Assembly (NCBI RefSeq): GCF_019891175.1
Contig: NZ_CP072600.1
Span: forward strand, 3,100,001 to 3,164,000
Direction: 5' to 3'
Length of the DNA stretch: 64,000 nt
Source: Leptothermofonsia sichuanensis E412
Lineage (GTDB): Bacteria; Cyanobacteriota; Cyanobacteriia; Leptolyngbyales; Leptolyngbyaceae
This document shows, one piece after another, positions 7,427 to 16,085 of the stretch. A program made the position numbers and the translations under genes. Each line of letters opens with the position of its first letter. Position 1 is the first letter of the stretch. The notes beneath the pieces are model-generated. The model was not told the origin of the DNA. It made no database searches and worked only from the letters and a program-made list of their open reading frames with translations.

Positions 7427-10012
7427 TTAGTCACTAATCCGGCGAATCCCACTTTCTACAGGAGTAATATCCGTTCCAGCAAAGGGTTCAGTACCGCCAA
7501 CCCAGTTAAAGTCGCTGATCCGTATACTGAGAGAGCCAATCTCAAGGATCGGGTTGTAGCGCAGAATCACCCCGTAGGCACGACGGCTATATTCCAGAAT
7601 AAAGTCGGTACTGATTTCGCTGCGTGTATCCAGATTAATGGAGGTCTGGATGGTGAGACGAATGGGACCATAGATTTGTTGAGTAATCCCAAGATTCAGA
7701 ATTCGATTATCCACAATGCGGTCAAAAAAGAAGGGCGATTGTCCCCGCCCAACCACCTGATAGTAGGTCAGGTTAAAGGCTGTGTAGTCAAAAAATGGTC
7801 TTGAAAAGTGGCCGAACTGTCCATAAAGCCCTGCACTACCGATCAAATTATTTTGAGTATCACCATTGGTGTAAACCCCTGAAACCCCTGTAATCCCGAT
7901 TCCCAGGCTAATGTAAGGAACAATCGGTGTGGGCGTGTTTTTCAACCCCTGATCGGGAGTGGCTGGTAAAGGTCGCCCCTGCCAGAGCACAAAGCCACGA
8001 CTGAGCGACACACTTCCCTGGAAACGACCCAGGTTTGCCCGATTATTCGCACGGTCAGGTTCAAGCAGTTCGAGGCGATCCGTCTCAGCATTGATGTATT
8101 GAAACCCTGCCTGGTAGGACATGGTAATTCCCGTCTTGCCCAGTACCAGCCGGGGAGAGAGCAACAAGGCCCCCAGGCTGCTTTGAACGGTTTGGAACCC
8201 CAGAGAACCATTGAACAGGCGATCGCGGTAACTATACTCCAGCGCCAGGGTGTGAGTCCCAATCCGTTGCCGCGCCCGAATACTGGCTCGCAACTGGTCG
8301 CCAAATACATCTGGATTCAGGCTGGTGAGAGACGCAACCCCCCGCAGTGATGTGGTGGGACCCACCTGGTAACTCAACCGGGTGGTCACCCCAAAATTAT
8401 CCAGATCCAGAGGCCCATTGCTGTCAAACACCATCCGTTGAAGATAGATTTGGGGCGTGATTGTAAACCGAAATGTGGGGGTTGCAATCAGCTCAAACGG
8501 GCGCTGAATGAACAATCCGCCCCGGTCTTCCTGATCAAACCCGAATTGCGCCAGGGGCGGTTGCCGTTCGCTCCGGTCAATAATAGTTCGGGTCAGCGGA
8601 ATTGGCAGCGAAACTCGCTGCTCAAACACCAGGCGGGGACGAGTTGCCCGCACTTCATCCCGCAGGGGTGACAGCCGGGTAAGGGTTGCCCGGTCTGCCT
8701 TCAAGATCAACTGGGGGGGCGAGAAGGGGTCATTGGTGATCTGGATATTCTGCGCGACCCAGCCTTCGGGTGTGAAATCAATTTGCTCTGCTTCAAACCG
8801 CAGCCGTTTGACCTCTCCGCCCCGCGCCAGCGCCCCTGGTACCCGCCCCACATCTCGTCCCACCCCCACCCCAAGGGAGGCTCCACCTCTGCCCGTAACC
8901 TGTAGGGGCTGTGCCTGGGTAACGCGATCGCTCACCGGGCGCTCCAGCGGTGCGGAGGCTCCAACATCACTGGGAACGGCTGCAAAATTAGTATCCAGCG
9001 TTTCAATGTTAATTTCGCCCCTGGCGTTGCGGATGTTGCCCACGCCCTGGACAAAGTTGTATTCCATCCGCTGCCCGCGTAAAACCTGTCCTCCCTGGGT
9101 CAGGGCAACGTTTCCTTCGGCAACGGCGATCCGGTTGTTTAAGTTGACCTGTACCCGATCTGCGTCTAGTAACCCTCCTTCATAGCGCATGGTGACCTTC
9201 CCCTCAGCGGTAAAGATCTGGCGCTTTTCGTCGTACTCCTGTCGGTCTGCGGTCAGCTCAATCACCCTGGGTTTCCCCGTCCCGGCAGGGGGAGCTTCTG
9301 GGGGAATGGGTTCTGACCGGCGAATACCGGGGACGGTTTGGGGAAAGGAAAAAACTGGACCCGCATCCTCCGTGGGCCGGCGTTCTCGTTCAGGGACGGG
9401 CAGGATAAATGGATTGACCGGTTCAACCTGTTGCGATCGAAGATCCAGCCGCATCTGATTGGTACGGATGGTGAGGTCAGAAGTGCTCAAGTTTTCTGAC
9501 AGTTTATTGACCACAATCGCCTGGTTCAAACTGCCCATCAGTTCAGCCTCCTGATCAGCCGGAGAGGGATGGGTCAGACCAGATAGGGAATAAAATTCCG
9601 TAGCGGCGGTTGTGGCTGGTGGCAGGATTGATTTTGTACCCGCCAGGCGTGGAATCTTCGTTTTGGGATCGAATTTAAGGCTGGCTTTTTGACGGGAAGC
9701 GATCGCCCGGGAAAGTCCTTCAGCGCCCTCTGGCAGGGAGGCCGTTTCACGCGCTTCTGGTACGGTCGGCGGTTTCAGCAGATCAGCCTGGGATACCCCC
9801 CCTCGTTTGACAAAATCATTCTTTAATAGTGGGGAAGGCTCCTGGACAGGGGGTTCAGCCGTTACCAGAGTGGGCAGGGTAGCTGGCTTGAGAGACTGGG
9901 GAGAAACCGTTTCCGAAGCGGCTGATAGAGGAGCAGTGGCAGGGCTAACAACCTCAGTGGAAGGAGTAACAACAGAGGGAGGGGAATCAGGGGGCGAAGC
10001 CAGATAGGGCAT
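7427..10012 (-). CDS. DUF3769 protein, cyanobacterial LptD-like outer-membrane beta-barrel
   Basis: The protein of about 861 residues has a long proline-rich N-terminus (1-230), an OstA/LptA-like domain (about 245-355) with RVIELTADRQEYDEKRQI and FTAEGKVTMRYEGG, and a C-terminal beta-barrel rich in alternating polar and aromatic residues (about 530-861). This order matches cyanobacterial LptD-like proteins that insert lipopolysaccharide into the outer membrane. ATG 10012 (MPYLASPPDSPP) is preferred; GTG at 10030 is in frame. No typical signal peptide is visible from either start. psbI lies upstream on the same strand. Confidence 0.85.
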   Translation of the reverse strand: MPYLASPPDSPPSVVTPSTEVVSPATAPLSAASETVSPQSLKPATLPTLVTAEPPVQEPSPLLKNDFVKRGGVSQADLLKPPTVPEARETASLPEGAEGLSRAIASRQKASLKFDPKTKIPRLAGTKSILPPATTAATEFYSLSGLTHPSPADQEAELMGSLNQAIVVNKLSENLSTSDLTIRTNQMRLDLRSQQVEPVNPFILPVPERERRPTEDAGPVFSFPQTVPGIRRSEPIPPEAPPAGTGKPRVIELTADRQEYDEKRQIFTAEGKVTMRYEGGLLDADRVQVNLNNRIAVAEGNVALTQGGQVLRGQRMEYNFVQGVGNIRNARGEINIETLDTNFAAVPSDVGASAPLERPVSDRVTQAQPLQVTGRGGASLGVGVGRDVGRVPGALARGGEVKRLRFEAEQIDFTPEGWVAQNIQITNDPFSPPQLILKADRATLTRLSPLRDEVRATRPRLVFEQRVSLPIPLTRTIIDRSERQPPLAQFGFDQEDRGGLFIQRPFELIATPTFRFTITPQIYLQRMVFDSNGPLDLDNFGVTTRLSYQVGPTTSLRGVASLTSLNPDVFGDQLRASIRARQRIGTHTLALEYSYRDRLFNGSLGFQTVQSSLGALLLSPRLVLGKTGITMSYQAGFQYINAETDRLELLEPDRANNRANLGRFQGSVSLSRGFVLWQGRPLPATPDQGLKNTPTPIVPYISLGIGITGVSGVYTNGDTQNNLIGSAGLYGQFGHFSRPFFDYTAFNLTYYQVVGRGQSPFFFDRIVDNRILNLGITQQIYGPIRLTIQTSINLDTRSEISTDFILEYSRRAYGVILRYNPILEIGSLSIRISDFNWVGGTEPFAGTDITPVESGIRRISD

Positions 10013-10071
10013 ATCACAGCGAAATAACACGAACAGACGGCCTGCAAGAAATGCTGCCCAACGAGATAGGA

Positions 10072-10091
10072 GGCAGCAGATTGCTGCTGCC
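10072..10091 (-). terminator. Hairpin downstream of psbI
   Basis: GGCAGCAG and CTGCTGCC form a perfect 8-bp stem with a 4-nt loop, 38 bp after the psbI stop codon on the minus strand. No T-run follows, so it may be a processing or partial termination site rather than a strong intrinsic terminator. Confidence 0.4.
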
Positions 10092-10129
10092 CCCCTGTTT
10101 CAGCATCAGAAGATTTTAGCCGCTTCTGT

Positions 10130-10246
10130 CTATTCCAGATCTCTCCGCTTGGGATTTCTGGAAGGATCGTTCGACAGAAATCCAAACACAAACAGCGCTA
10201 CAAAGAAGGTGATAACAAGGTAAACAGCAATTTTGAGGGTGACCAT
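10130..10246 (-). CDS. psbI: Photosystem II reaction centre protein I
   Basis: A 38-codon frame begins at ATG 10246 and ends with TAG at 10130-10132. Its product begins [20 protein letters not shown] and ends [18 protein letters not shown]. This is the complete PsbI sequence pattern: one membrane helix (about 5-25) followed by the conserved charged stromal tail. PsbI is a single-span subunit of the photosystem II reaction centre that contacts D1 and CP43 and stabilises dimers. Length equals the family norm. It lies upstream of the DUF3769 gene on the same strand. Confidence 0.96.
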   Translation of the reverse strand: MVTLKIAVYLVITFFVALFVFGFLSNDPSRNPKRRDLE

Positions 10247-10372
10247 AGAGCAATCTCCAGAAATATCAAAAAGCTAGGGAATCTATCAGAAGGAGTCATT
10301 CTCTCCTGTAACTCTCCTAATCATACAGAACTGTCGTTCCGTTTTTGATCTCTGAAGCTGAGACCAAAGACT

Positions 10373-10840
10373 TCAAAGGTTTTGTCTTTGTTCCTCAGAC
10401 CACGACTGAAGTGAGCTGGCCAGGCGATATTCTGTAACAACCTCATTCAGGGAGGGATTTGCTTTCCCCTTCCCGTTGACAAATACAATGGGAGCGTCTC
10501 CCGCCATCAACCGTTTCAGTTGCAGCATGTTTCCCAGGACATCCCCTGAGGATAGAGAGATTGAGGTTGTCTGCCGATAAGGAATCTTCAGTTGTGCCAG
10601 GCTACTTACCAGTGCCCTGGTACGTGCTCCCTGGGGACGGTTACAGGTCGGTCCCACGATCAACACCTCATTGGCGACAGCCCCTTCTGGCAGAGGAACG
10701 CTGACAAAACCGGTTTCAGTGGCGACTTTTGCAGCCGTTGGGCGGGTTGCAGATCCGGGGTTCATCACGATACCCGCTAACAGCAGTAAAACTCCAACCC
10801 CTGACCCAATCACAGCCAGAACCAGCGTGGAACCTTTCAT
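10373..10840 (-). CDS. Membrane-anchored protein of unknown function
   Basis: The 155-residue product starts with one hydrophobic segment (about 5-27, VLAVIGSGVGVLLLLAGIVM), probably an uncleaved anchor with the rest in the periplasm or lumen. The remainder has VLIVGPTCNRPQGARTRALV and APIVFVNGKGKANPSLNEVV, which loosely suggest a thioredoxin-like fold with a single cysteine, but there is no CxxC. I do not recognise a named family. It lies between a site-2 protease gene and psbI, all on the minus strand. Confidence 0.6.
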   Translation of the reverse strand: MKGSTLVLAVIGSGVGVLLLLAGIVMNPGSATRPTAAKVATETGFVSVPLPEGAVANEVLIVGPTCNRPQGARTRALVSSLAQLKIPYRQTTSISLSSGDVLGNMLQLKRLMAGDAPIVFVNGKGKANPSLNEVVTEYRLASSLQSWSEEQRQNL

Positions 10841-10966
10841 AGAATCATGAACAGAACGTCCACCATTACCCTATCTAGAGAAATCACGCAATTGTGTGAT
10901 TTTGATCACTCATGCACCATCGACCTCAGCCCATCCAAACACGCCCGACTGAGGAAAGAGAATTTT

Positions 10967-11046
10967 ACAGGCTGAAATTTCACCACAGAGGCACGGAGAA
11001 CCCAGAGCCATTCCTCTGTGCCCTCTGTGGCTCTGTGGTAGAACCA
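10967..11046. repeat. Dispersed palindromic repeat, family B (CACAGAG type)
   Basis: CCACAGAGGCACGGAG on the left pairs imperfectly with CTCTGTGGCTCTGTGG on the right. It is preceded by the flank GGCTGAAATTTCA and followed by an ATCCACGATCCTA-type flank. Copies of the same unit are at 19408-19490 and 44170-44300. It lies between a site-2 protease gene and an anchored-protein gene. Confidence 0.75.
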
Positions 11047-11074
11047 GTTTTTTGGTTTTATCTAATCCACGATC

Positions 11075-12586
11075 CTAAATATTCAACCACTGAGCGAGGA
11101 AATTAGGCACTGGCAGGATAATCAACAACAGAAGTGCCATGGTCAAGATGCCCCACAGATCCCGGCGGTTATCCAGCTCCGTGACATCGTTCAGAGCAGG
11201 TTCATCGGTAGCTGGCAGGAGGAAGAGAATCACTGCCCACACCATTAAATAGGGCAACTGGGGCTGGGCAAAGGAAAGCAGCAGTAACAGGATGCGGGCA
11301 ACCTGACCGATTCTCGCTCCTGAACGCTGTCCATACATGGCATGGATAATGTGTCCCCCATCCAGTTGACCGACGGGCATCAGGTTGAACGCGGTGACGA
11401 CCATGCCCAGACACCCGGCGACGGCAACCGGATGGAGCCGGATGGCATTTGTCGCGGTCAAACTGCTGCCCATTGCCAGTTTGCTCAAGAGTGCCAGCAA
11501 AATCGAAAAGCTGGGGTCAAATGCCTGGAAGTTAAACATATCCGGCTTGGCTGGCATAGAAACCAGATCAGAATGGGCCAACCCCCAGAGCAACAGGGGA
11601 AGCGCAACGATGAATCCCCAGAGGGGACCTGCAATGCCCACGTCAAATAATGCCCTGCGATTGGGAATGGGCGATCGGATTTGAATAAAGGCACCAAATG
11701 TCCCAAACGGAAACAGGGACATGGGAATGACCGGAATGAAGTAAGGCAGGGTTGCCTGGATTCTGTAGCGGCGTGCTGTCAGGTAGTGCCCCAATTCGTG
11801 GATACCCAGAATTGTCATGAGTGCGATTGCATAGGGCAACCCGGCCATCAAAGCCTCCAGATTGAATCGGACTGGCTGATCTGCCAGTTCTGCCCAGGCA
11901 AAGGCTGTTGTAAAGAAGGTTGCACCGAGTAGACCCAGCGCCAGGACAGGACGGGTGACTGGCTCCAATGGTCTGGCCCGGGTTGGATCCGCTTTGGCCG
12001 CAGAGCGAGATTGGGGATTGGGCACCAGCACAAAAACCGGTTTATCGTCCGCTTCTTCCTGAAAAACGACATAGAAGCGATCGCCAAATTGATCTTCAAT
12101 ATTGTCTCGAATCGTCTGATAGGCGACTTCTGGCTTACTTCGCAGTTGTCCCCGACAAATCACTGCCTGAGGACGTAATTCAATATTTTGTAAATAATAA
12201 ACCGACCAGGGAAAACAATGATGCAGGCTATTTTCCTCCGCTTTGTTGATTGGACGGGATATAGTTGCATCTCCAGAAGATTCGGTCGGCGTTCTCAGCG
12301 CCTGCCCCTCTTCCTGAGAAGCAGATGAATTCACGGCTGGCGGGGTCGAAATTCTGCCCCACTGAATCAGAAACCAGTAGAGCATCAGACAGACAATAAA
12401 CGGGATAATAAACAGTTCCGGCGGCGGCTTCTCATTGCCTTTAACTAGCGCCCAACCATTCCAGATGAAGGCAGGCATCATCACAACCAGCCACAACAGC
12501 CAGGTTGGTGTGCGCGTCACACTCGAAACACGCTGCACAATCAGGTAAGTGATGATTCCCAGCAGGAACAGCAAAATCAAATTCAT
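11075..12586 (-). CDS. Site-2 protease family (M50) zinc metalloprotease
   Basis: The 503-residue multi-span protein resembles cyanobacterial and plastid EGY-type site-2 proteases, which cleave membrane-embedded substrates such as anti-sigma factors. Two hydrophobic segments (about 3-47 and 57-74) precede a soluble region (about 80-210). The zinc motif HELGH is at about 263-267 within TILGIHELGHYLTARRY. The third ligand motif FNLMPVGQLDGGH lies near residue 415, and further hydrophobic segments reach the C-terminus. ATG 12586 is the first start. There is no PDZ domain, in keeping with the EGY-like class. Substrate unknown. Confidence 0.88.
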   Translation of the reverse strand: MNLILLFLLGIITYLIVQRVSSVTRTPTWLLWLVVMMPAFIWNGWALVKGNEKPPPELFIIPFIVCLMLYWFLIQWGRISTPPAVNSSASQEEGQALRTPTESSGDATISRPINKAEENSLHHCFPWSVYYLQNIELRPQAVICRGQLRSKPEVAYQTIRDNIEDQFGDRFYVVFQEEADDKPVFVLVPNPQSRSAAKADPTRARPLEPVTRPVLALGLLGATFFTTAFAWAELADQPVRFNLEALMAGLPYAIALMTILGIHELGHYLTARRYRIQATLPYFIPVIPMSLFPFGTFGAFIQIRSPIPNRRALFDVGIAGPLWGFIVALPLLLWGLAHSDLVSMPAKPDMFNFQAFDPSFSILLALLSKLAMGSSLTATNAIRLHPVAVAGCLGMVVTAFNLMPVGQLDGGHIIHAMYGQRSGARIGQVARILLLLLSFAQPQLPYLMVWAVILFLLPATDEPALNDVTELDNRRDLWGILTMALLLLIILPVPNFLAQWLNI

Positions 12587-12904
12587 GCGCTTAGTCTCAG
12601 TTAATCTGCAAGGAGGTGCTGCCTGTCAGGCTAGTATGGTCTGATTTCAGGAGCAGAAGTTGCTATGCTACTGCAAAGTGAACAAAATGTTCTCCTGATT
12701 GCGCCCTCTAAGTCACCATCTAATCAATATCCAAGCCGCTCCTCTGGTTTAAGGGGTATCCAGACCTGGTAATATCCAGAACTCACCTAGTTTATAAGCC
12801 AGAAGACAAAATTGGGAGCATTTATTCATTAAGAGTTTTCAAAACCATCCCTTCGCGCTGGTGAAATTCTCTTTTGTGAACCAGGGCTTGTGAGCCAGAG
12901 TCTT

Positions 12905-12941
12905 TTAAGCTTTCAAGTTTTTAAGCTTTCAAGTTTTTAAG
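12905..12941. repeat. 16-bp tandem duplication in a 522-bp intergenic region
   Basis: The unit TTAAGCTTTCAAGTTT occurs twice in tandem, with a third partial TTAAG. The surrounding non-coding region (12587-13108) separates divergent genes and must hold both promoters, but I could not place them with confidence. A 35-codon open frame at 12664 is not recognised. Confidence 0.7.
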
Positions 12942-13108
12942 TATGGGGTAACAGCAATCTGCTCACCATTCCTGACATCTGAACTGGCAGACTGACTGCC
13001 AGACTTCCACTGGTTCAATACTCTGGTTTCCCTGCTAACGAACCCATTAAATTCAGATTCAGCCTTAATTTAATTTTATCGTAAATAAATAAACTTAATA
13101 ATCTGGTT

Positions 13109-13792
13109 ATGGGACACTCTCAAACACTCTTAAAACATCCCCGTACCGTCCTGCACCACCTGGACGCTCCCTTTCCCCACACCATTTTTGCCTTTCCCCC
13201 AAACCGCGACACCCTTGGTGGAACCGCTTATCTTATTCTAGACGAGGTCAATGTCCTGGTTGATTGTCCGGCATGGAATGAAGCCAATCAGACCTTTATC
13301 CAGGAGCATGGGGGCATTCACTGGCTATTTCTGAGTCATCGGGGGGGAATTGGCAGGGTACGAGAGATCCAGCAGGCGTTTGGCTGTGAAGTGCTGATCC
13401 AGGAGCAGGAGGCGTATCTCCTACCAGAAGTTGCCGTAACCCGGTTTGAACAGCAATTTGAGTTAACTTCCTGCCTGAGAGCTATCTGGACTCCAGGGTA
13501 CTCTCCTGGCTCGTCCTGTCTTTACTACAACCGCTTTGGAGGGGTGCTATTCTCTGGACGGCATTTGTTGCCCAATCCCCAGGGAGAGACTGGTCCAATT
13601 AAAATGCCAAAAACCTTTCACTGGCACCGGCAATGCTTGAGTGTGGCACGGCTGGCTCGTCAATTTACCCCGGACACCCTGCACTGGATCTGCCCGGGTG
13701 CCAATATTGGCTTTCTGCGGGGAAAATATGCTGTGGAACAGGCTTACCAGTGCCTGACCCAAATCCAGGGAGAACCCTTTTCCCAGGAATGA
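13109..13792 (+). CDS. Metallo-beta-lactamase-fold protein lacking the metal ligands
   Basis: The 227-residue protein follows the metallo-beta-lactamase layout: GGTAYLILDEVNVLVDCP, then IHWLFLSHRGGIGRV, TPGYSPGSSCLYYNRFGGVL and FSGRHLL. At each metal-binding position the usual residue is missing: THxHxDH is SHRGGIGR, TPGHTPG is TPGYSPG, and SGD is SGR. It is therefore likely a non-hydrolytic member, perhaps binding a ligand or partner. Flanking genes give no functional hint. ATG 13109 is the first start. It is followed by a family C repeat. Confidence 0.75.
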   Translation: MGHSQTLLKHPRTVLHHLDAPFPHTIFAFPPNRDTLGGTAYLILDEVNVLVDCPAWNEANQTFIQEHGGIHWLFLSHRGGIGRVREIQQAFGCEVLIQEQEAYLLPEVAVTRFEQQFELTSCLRAIWTPGYSPGSSCLYYNRFGGVLFSGRHLLPNPQGETGPIKMPKTFHWHRQCLSVARLARQFTPDTLHWICPGANIGFLRGKYAVEQAYQCLTQIQGEPFSQE

Positions 13793-13819
13793 GGATTTTA
13801 TAGCAGGGGACAGAAGGGG

Positions 13820-13895
13820 GGCTGAATAGCAGTCTGAATTGAAAGTCTTCAATTCAGACAACGCTCGATTCATACTCGAAATCAGCAACGTTAGG
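13820..13895. repeat. Dispersed hairpin repeat, family C, copy 1
   Basis: The block GCTGAATAGCAGTCTGAATT leads into a perfect hairpin, TCTGAATTGAA-AGTC-TTCAATTCAGA (13833-13858), followed by CAACGCTCGATTCATA and ATCAGCAACG. A second copy is at 59563-59637, where the second base pair of the stem is A-T in place of C-G. A 17-bp piece of the right end recurs inverted near 56967. Confidence 0.75.
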
Positions 13896-13963
13896 GGCAG
13901 GGGACAGGGTTCCTGGTTGCCAATTTGATGGCTACCGGCAAAGAGACTGGCTGACAGGGTCCC

Positions 13964-15268
13964 TCAACCAAAACTTTCCGTCATGTAGTATCCACCAGAT
14001 TCACCGACCAGCAGGAATGTCCCCTCTGGATCACGACCCAGATCCCGGCTGCCAGCAATCCCCCGGTTCAGAATCTGGATCAGCCGTTTGGGGGTGAAGG
14101 ACTCCAGTTCTACAAAGTTCCCGGCTTCTAACCAGATAATTTCACGGGCCGATAGAGCATAGCGGACTTCTGCTGGCATCTGTCGTGCAGCGGCGGCGGA
14201 GTCTGCCGACGTTTGAACAAACATACCGGGAACCGCCATCACCTGGCGGGGAGACAGTCCAACATCAATGATGGCAATGGTGCTGTCCGGGAACCATTGA
14301 GGACTTGATCGCAGATGATGCAACAGCTCCAGCCCTCGGGGGGAACAGTCATGCAGCGCATAAACCTGAAGTTCGGGATTGCGCCGCAGCATTTCCATCG
14401 CGGTACTAAAGATGCTCTGGGGATAGCCCGTAATGCTGAGAATGGCGCAGTTGTTTTCAAAGTGGAAATTGTTGGCAATCAACATTTGCGCAACCGGGGC
14501 ACTGTCACAGACGACCAGGCGATCAAAACTGTAGGCGGTTGCATCCGAGTCAATCACTACTGGGGTCGATTCTTCCCGTGGCAGCGGCAGCATTTTTTCG
14601 ATGGAGCCATTCACCTGTTGCCATTTCGTCACCCAACCTGGAAAATCTGACTGAATCACAAATGTTTGAGCAATTTCAGATTGCTTGAACTGTTGCAAAA
14701 TGCCTAAGTAAATTGCCCCAATTCCCAGCGTCACTGCCGCTACAAAGGGCAGGAATAAATCAAACATCACCAGGCAAATAATGCCTACTATAAACAGGAT
14801 CCCCCCCACAGCCTGGAGGCTTCTGACAGCCCGTTTGCGGCTCCGGTAGGTTCTCTGGGAAGATTCACTGATCCGGTAAAGAATCAGGATAAAGATCCCA
14901 TTCACCAGTATTGGGACCAGCCAGAAGGGCCATACCGGTCCTCCCAGGACTGTGGACAAAATGCCCCCAATAAAACCAGTTGCCCAGATATTAAAAAAAA
15001 TCAGCAAAAACAAAACGAACCCCACTGAGAGGGTTCCCCTGGTGCGCAGGCGATTTTCTAAGTAGTAAAGAAACTGTTTGCGGGTAAAAAAGAGGGTCCC
15101 ATTGGCGGAAAGGTCGGCGATCGCCTTCGCAAACAGAGGGTCGGTCACTTTCCTGGTTCCCATGGTGGTTGGTTCAAACACAAAGGGATGCTGGCAATTT
15201 TTACAGCGCCCATTGTTGCCAGTTCGATCTTGCAGGGTGTTGTCTGTCCCGCATTGGATGCATTTCAT
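13964..15268 (-). CDS. Zinc-ribbon membrane protein of unknown function
   Basis: The 434-residue protein starts with a zinc ribbon (C3, C6, C22, C25: MKCIQCGTDN and RCKNCQ). A soluble linker is followed by two hydrophobic blocks, at about 80-130 and 150-190, that probably form four membrane spans. The C-terminal cytoplasmic part (200-434) contains VVIDSDATAYSFDRLVVCDS and VYALHDCSPRGLELLHHLR, the latter suggesting a nucleotide- or toprim-like alpha/beta fold. I do not recognise a named family. It stands alone between repeat-bearing gaps. Confidence 0.7.
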   Translation of the reverse strand: MKCIQCGTDNTLQDRTGNNGRCKNCQHPFVFEPTTMGTRKVTDPLFAKAIADLSANGTLFFTRKQFLYYLENRLRTRGTLSVGFVLFLLIFFNIWATGFIGGILSTVLGGPVWPFWLVPILVNGIFILILYRISESSQRTYRSRKRAVRSLQAVGGILFIVGIICLVMFDLFLPFVAAVTLGIGAIYLGILQQFKQSEIAQTFVIQSDFPGWVTKWQQVNGSIEKMLPLPREESTPVVIDSDATAYSFDRLVVCDSAPVAQMLIANNFHFENNCAILSITGYPQSIFSTAMEMLRRNPELQVYALHDCSPRGLELLHHLRSSPQWFPDSTIAIIDVGLSPRQVMAVPGMFVQTSADSAAAARQMPAEVRYALSAREIIWLEAGNFVELESFTPKRLIQILNRGIAGSRDLGRDPEGTFLLVGESGGYYMTESFG

Positions 15269-15402
15269 GGCGGAAAGTAGGAGATAGGAGGTAGGAGCAG
15301 GTATCTCTATCTTCCATACTTTATCCTCCCTCTCTTCTCTTTCATCCTTCAGGGTGAAACCTATATACTTGTACCTTTCATACTTCAGCGGGGCTACCCG
15401 CT

Positions 15403-15455
15403 TATAGCAGGGGACAGGGGATGGGATACAGGGAAGAAAGGATGACCGGAGTGTT
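15403..15455 (-). repeat. Dispersed repeat, family A, partial inverted copy
   Basis: ATAGCAGGGGACAGGGG followed by GGATACAGGGAAGAAAGGATGACCGG corresponds to the reverse complement of the right half of 57015-57113. It sits in the 257-bp gap before the gene at 15526, whose promoter must be nearby. Confidence 0.6.
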
Positions 15456-15525
15456 CCGGCTTAAACAGGTAACCCTTCAGCCTTTCTGGCTGTCAGTTCA
15501 ACACCAACTATAGGGGAGATACGGA

Positions 15526-16008
15526 ATGGCAAGGATTGATCAACTGTTGCCCTGGAAATCTAATGCCAGTGAGAGTTTTGTCGCCATCTTGTATGAGAGT
15601 GAGGTGGTTGGGTTTTGTAAAGCAGACGTGGCCAGCCAGATTATTGAAACCCTGAACGAAGATGAGAAACTGCGTAAAGCTCTACACCTGGCGTGTTATG
15701 ACCTGGTTGCACGCGCAGGTGGCAGCACTTCCAGCATCAACGATCTGATGCAGCAATATATCACCAGAGCCTCCCGTCCCACCCGGGGAACGGGAGCGAT
15801 CGCCCTGCTATTGAAAGAACGTCAGCGAGAGCTGGATCTGACCAATGAAGAATTTGCCAAATTCTGCGATACTTTCCGCCTGTCCCGTGAGGAACTGAAA
15901 AATATTTACGCTGGAGCAGAGATTGAAAATACCCAACTGGCTCCCCTGGCGCGCATCCTGGGCATGACTGTGGATGAGCTAATTGATGAATGGCAGGAGA
16001 GGAGTTGA
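15526..16008 (+). CDS. Conserved cyanobacterial protein with HTH-like C-terminus
   Basis: The 160-residue soluble protein is not a named family that I recognise. Its N-terminal half (1-75) is mixed alpha/beta. The C-terminal half (about 85-160), ELDLTNEEFAKFCDTFRLSR then LARILGMTVDELIDEW, has the helix pattern of Xre-like helix-turn-helix proteins, although the recognition helix is unusual. ATG 15526 follows GGGGAGATACGGA, giving a usable ribosome-binding site. It may regulate transcription, but no partner or operator is evident. Confidence 0.6.
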   Translation: MARIDQLLPWKSNASESFVAILYESEVVGFCKADVASQIIETLNEDEKLRKALHLACYDLVARAGGSTSSINDLMQQYITRASRPTRGTGAIALLLKERQRELDLTNEEFAKFCDTFRLSREELKNIYAGAEIENTQLAPLARILGMTVDELIDEWQERS

Positions 16009-16085
16009 GCCGTGAGGGATGACCAGACGTTTAAAGCCTGTGGCTCAAACTGGCGGCTCAGATGTTCATCCCTCGACTATTTCCT

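Noticed and set aside
9862-10191. 109-codon minus-strand frame overlapping the DUF3769 start and psbI
   Set aside because: It conflicts with psbI, whose sequence is unmistakable, and encodes low-complexity leucine/proline sequence.
12664-12771. 35-codon frame in the gap before the metallo-beta-lactamase-fold gene
   Set aside because: No ribosome-binding site, no recognisable product and no membrane segment.
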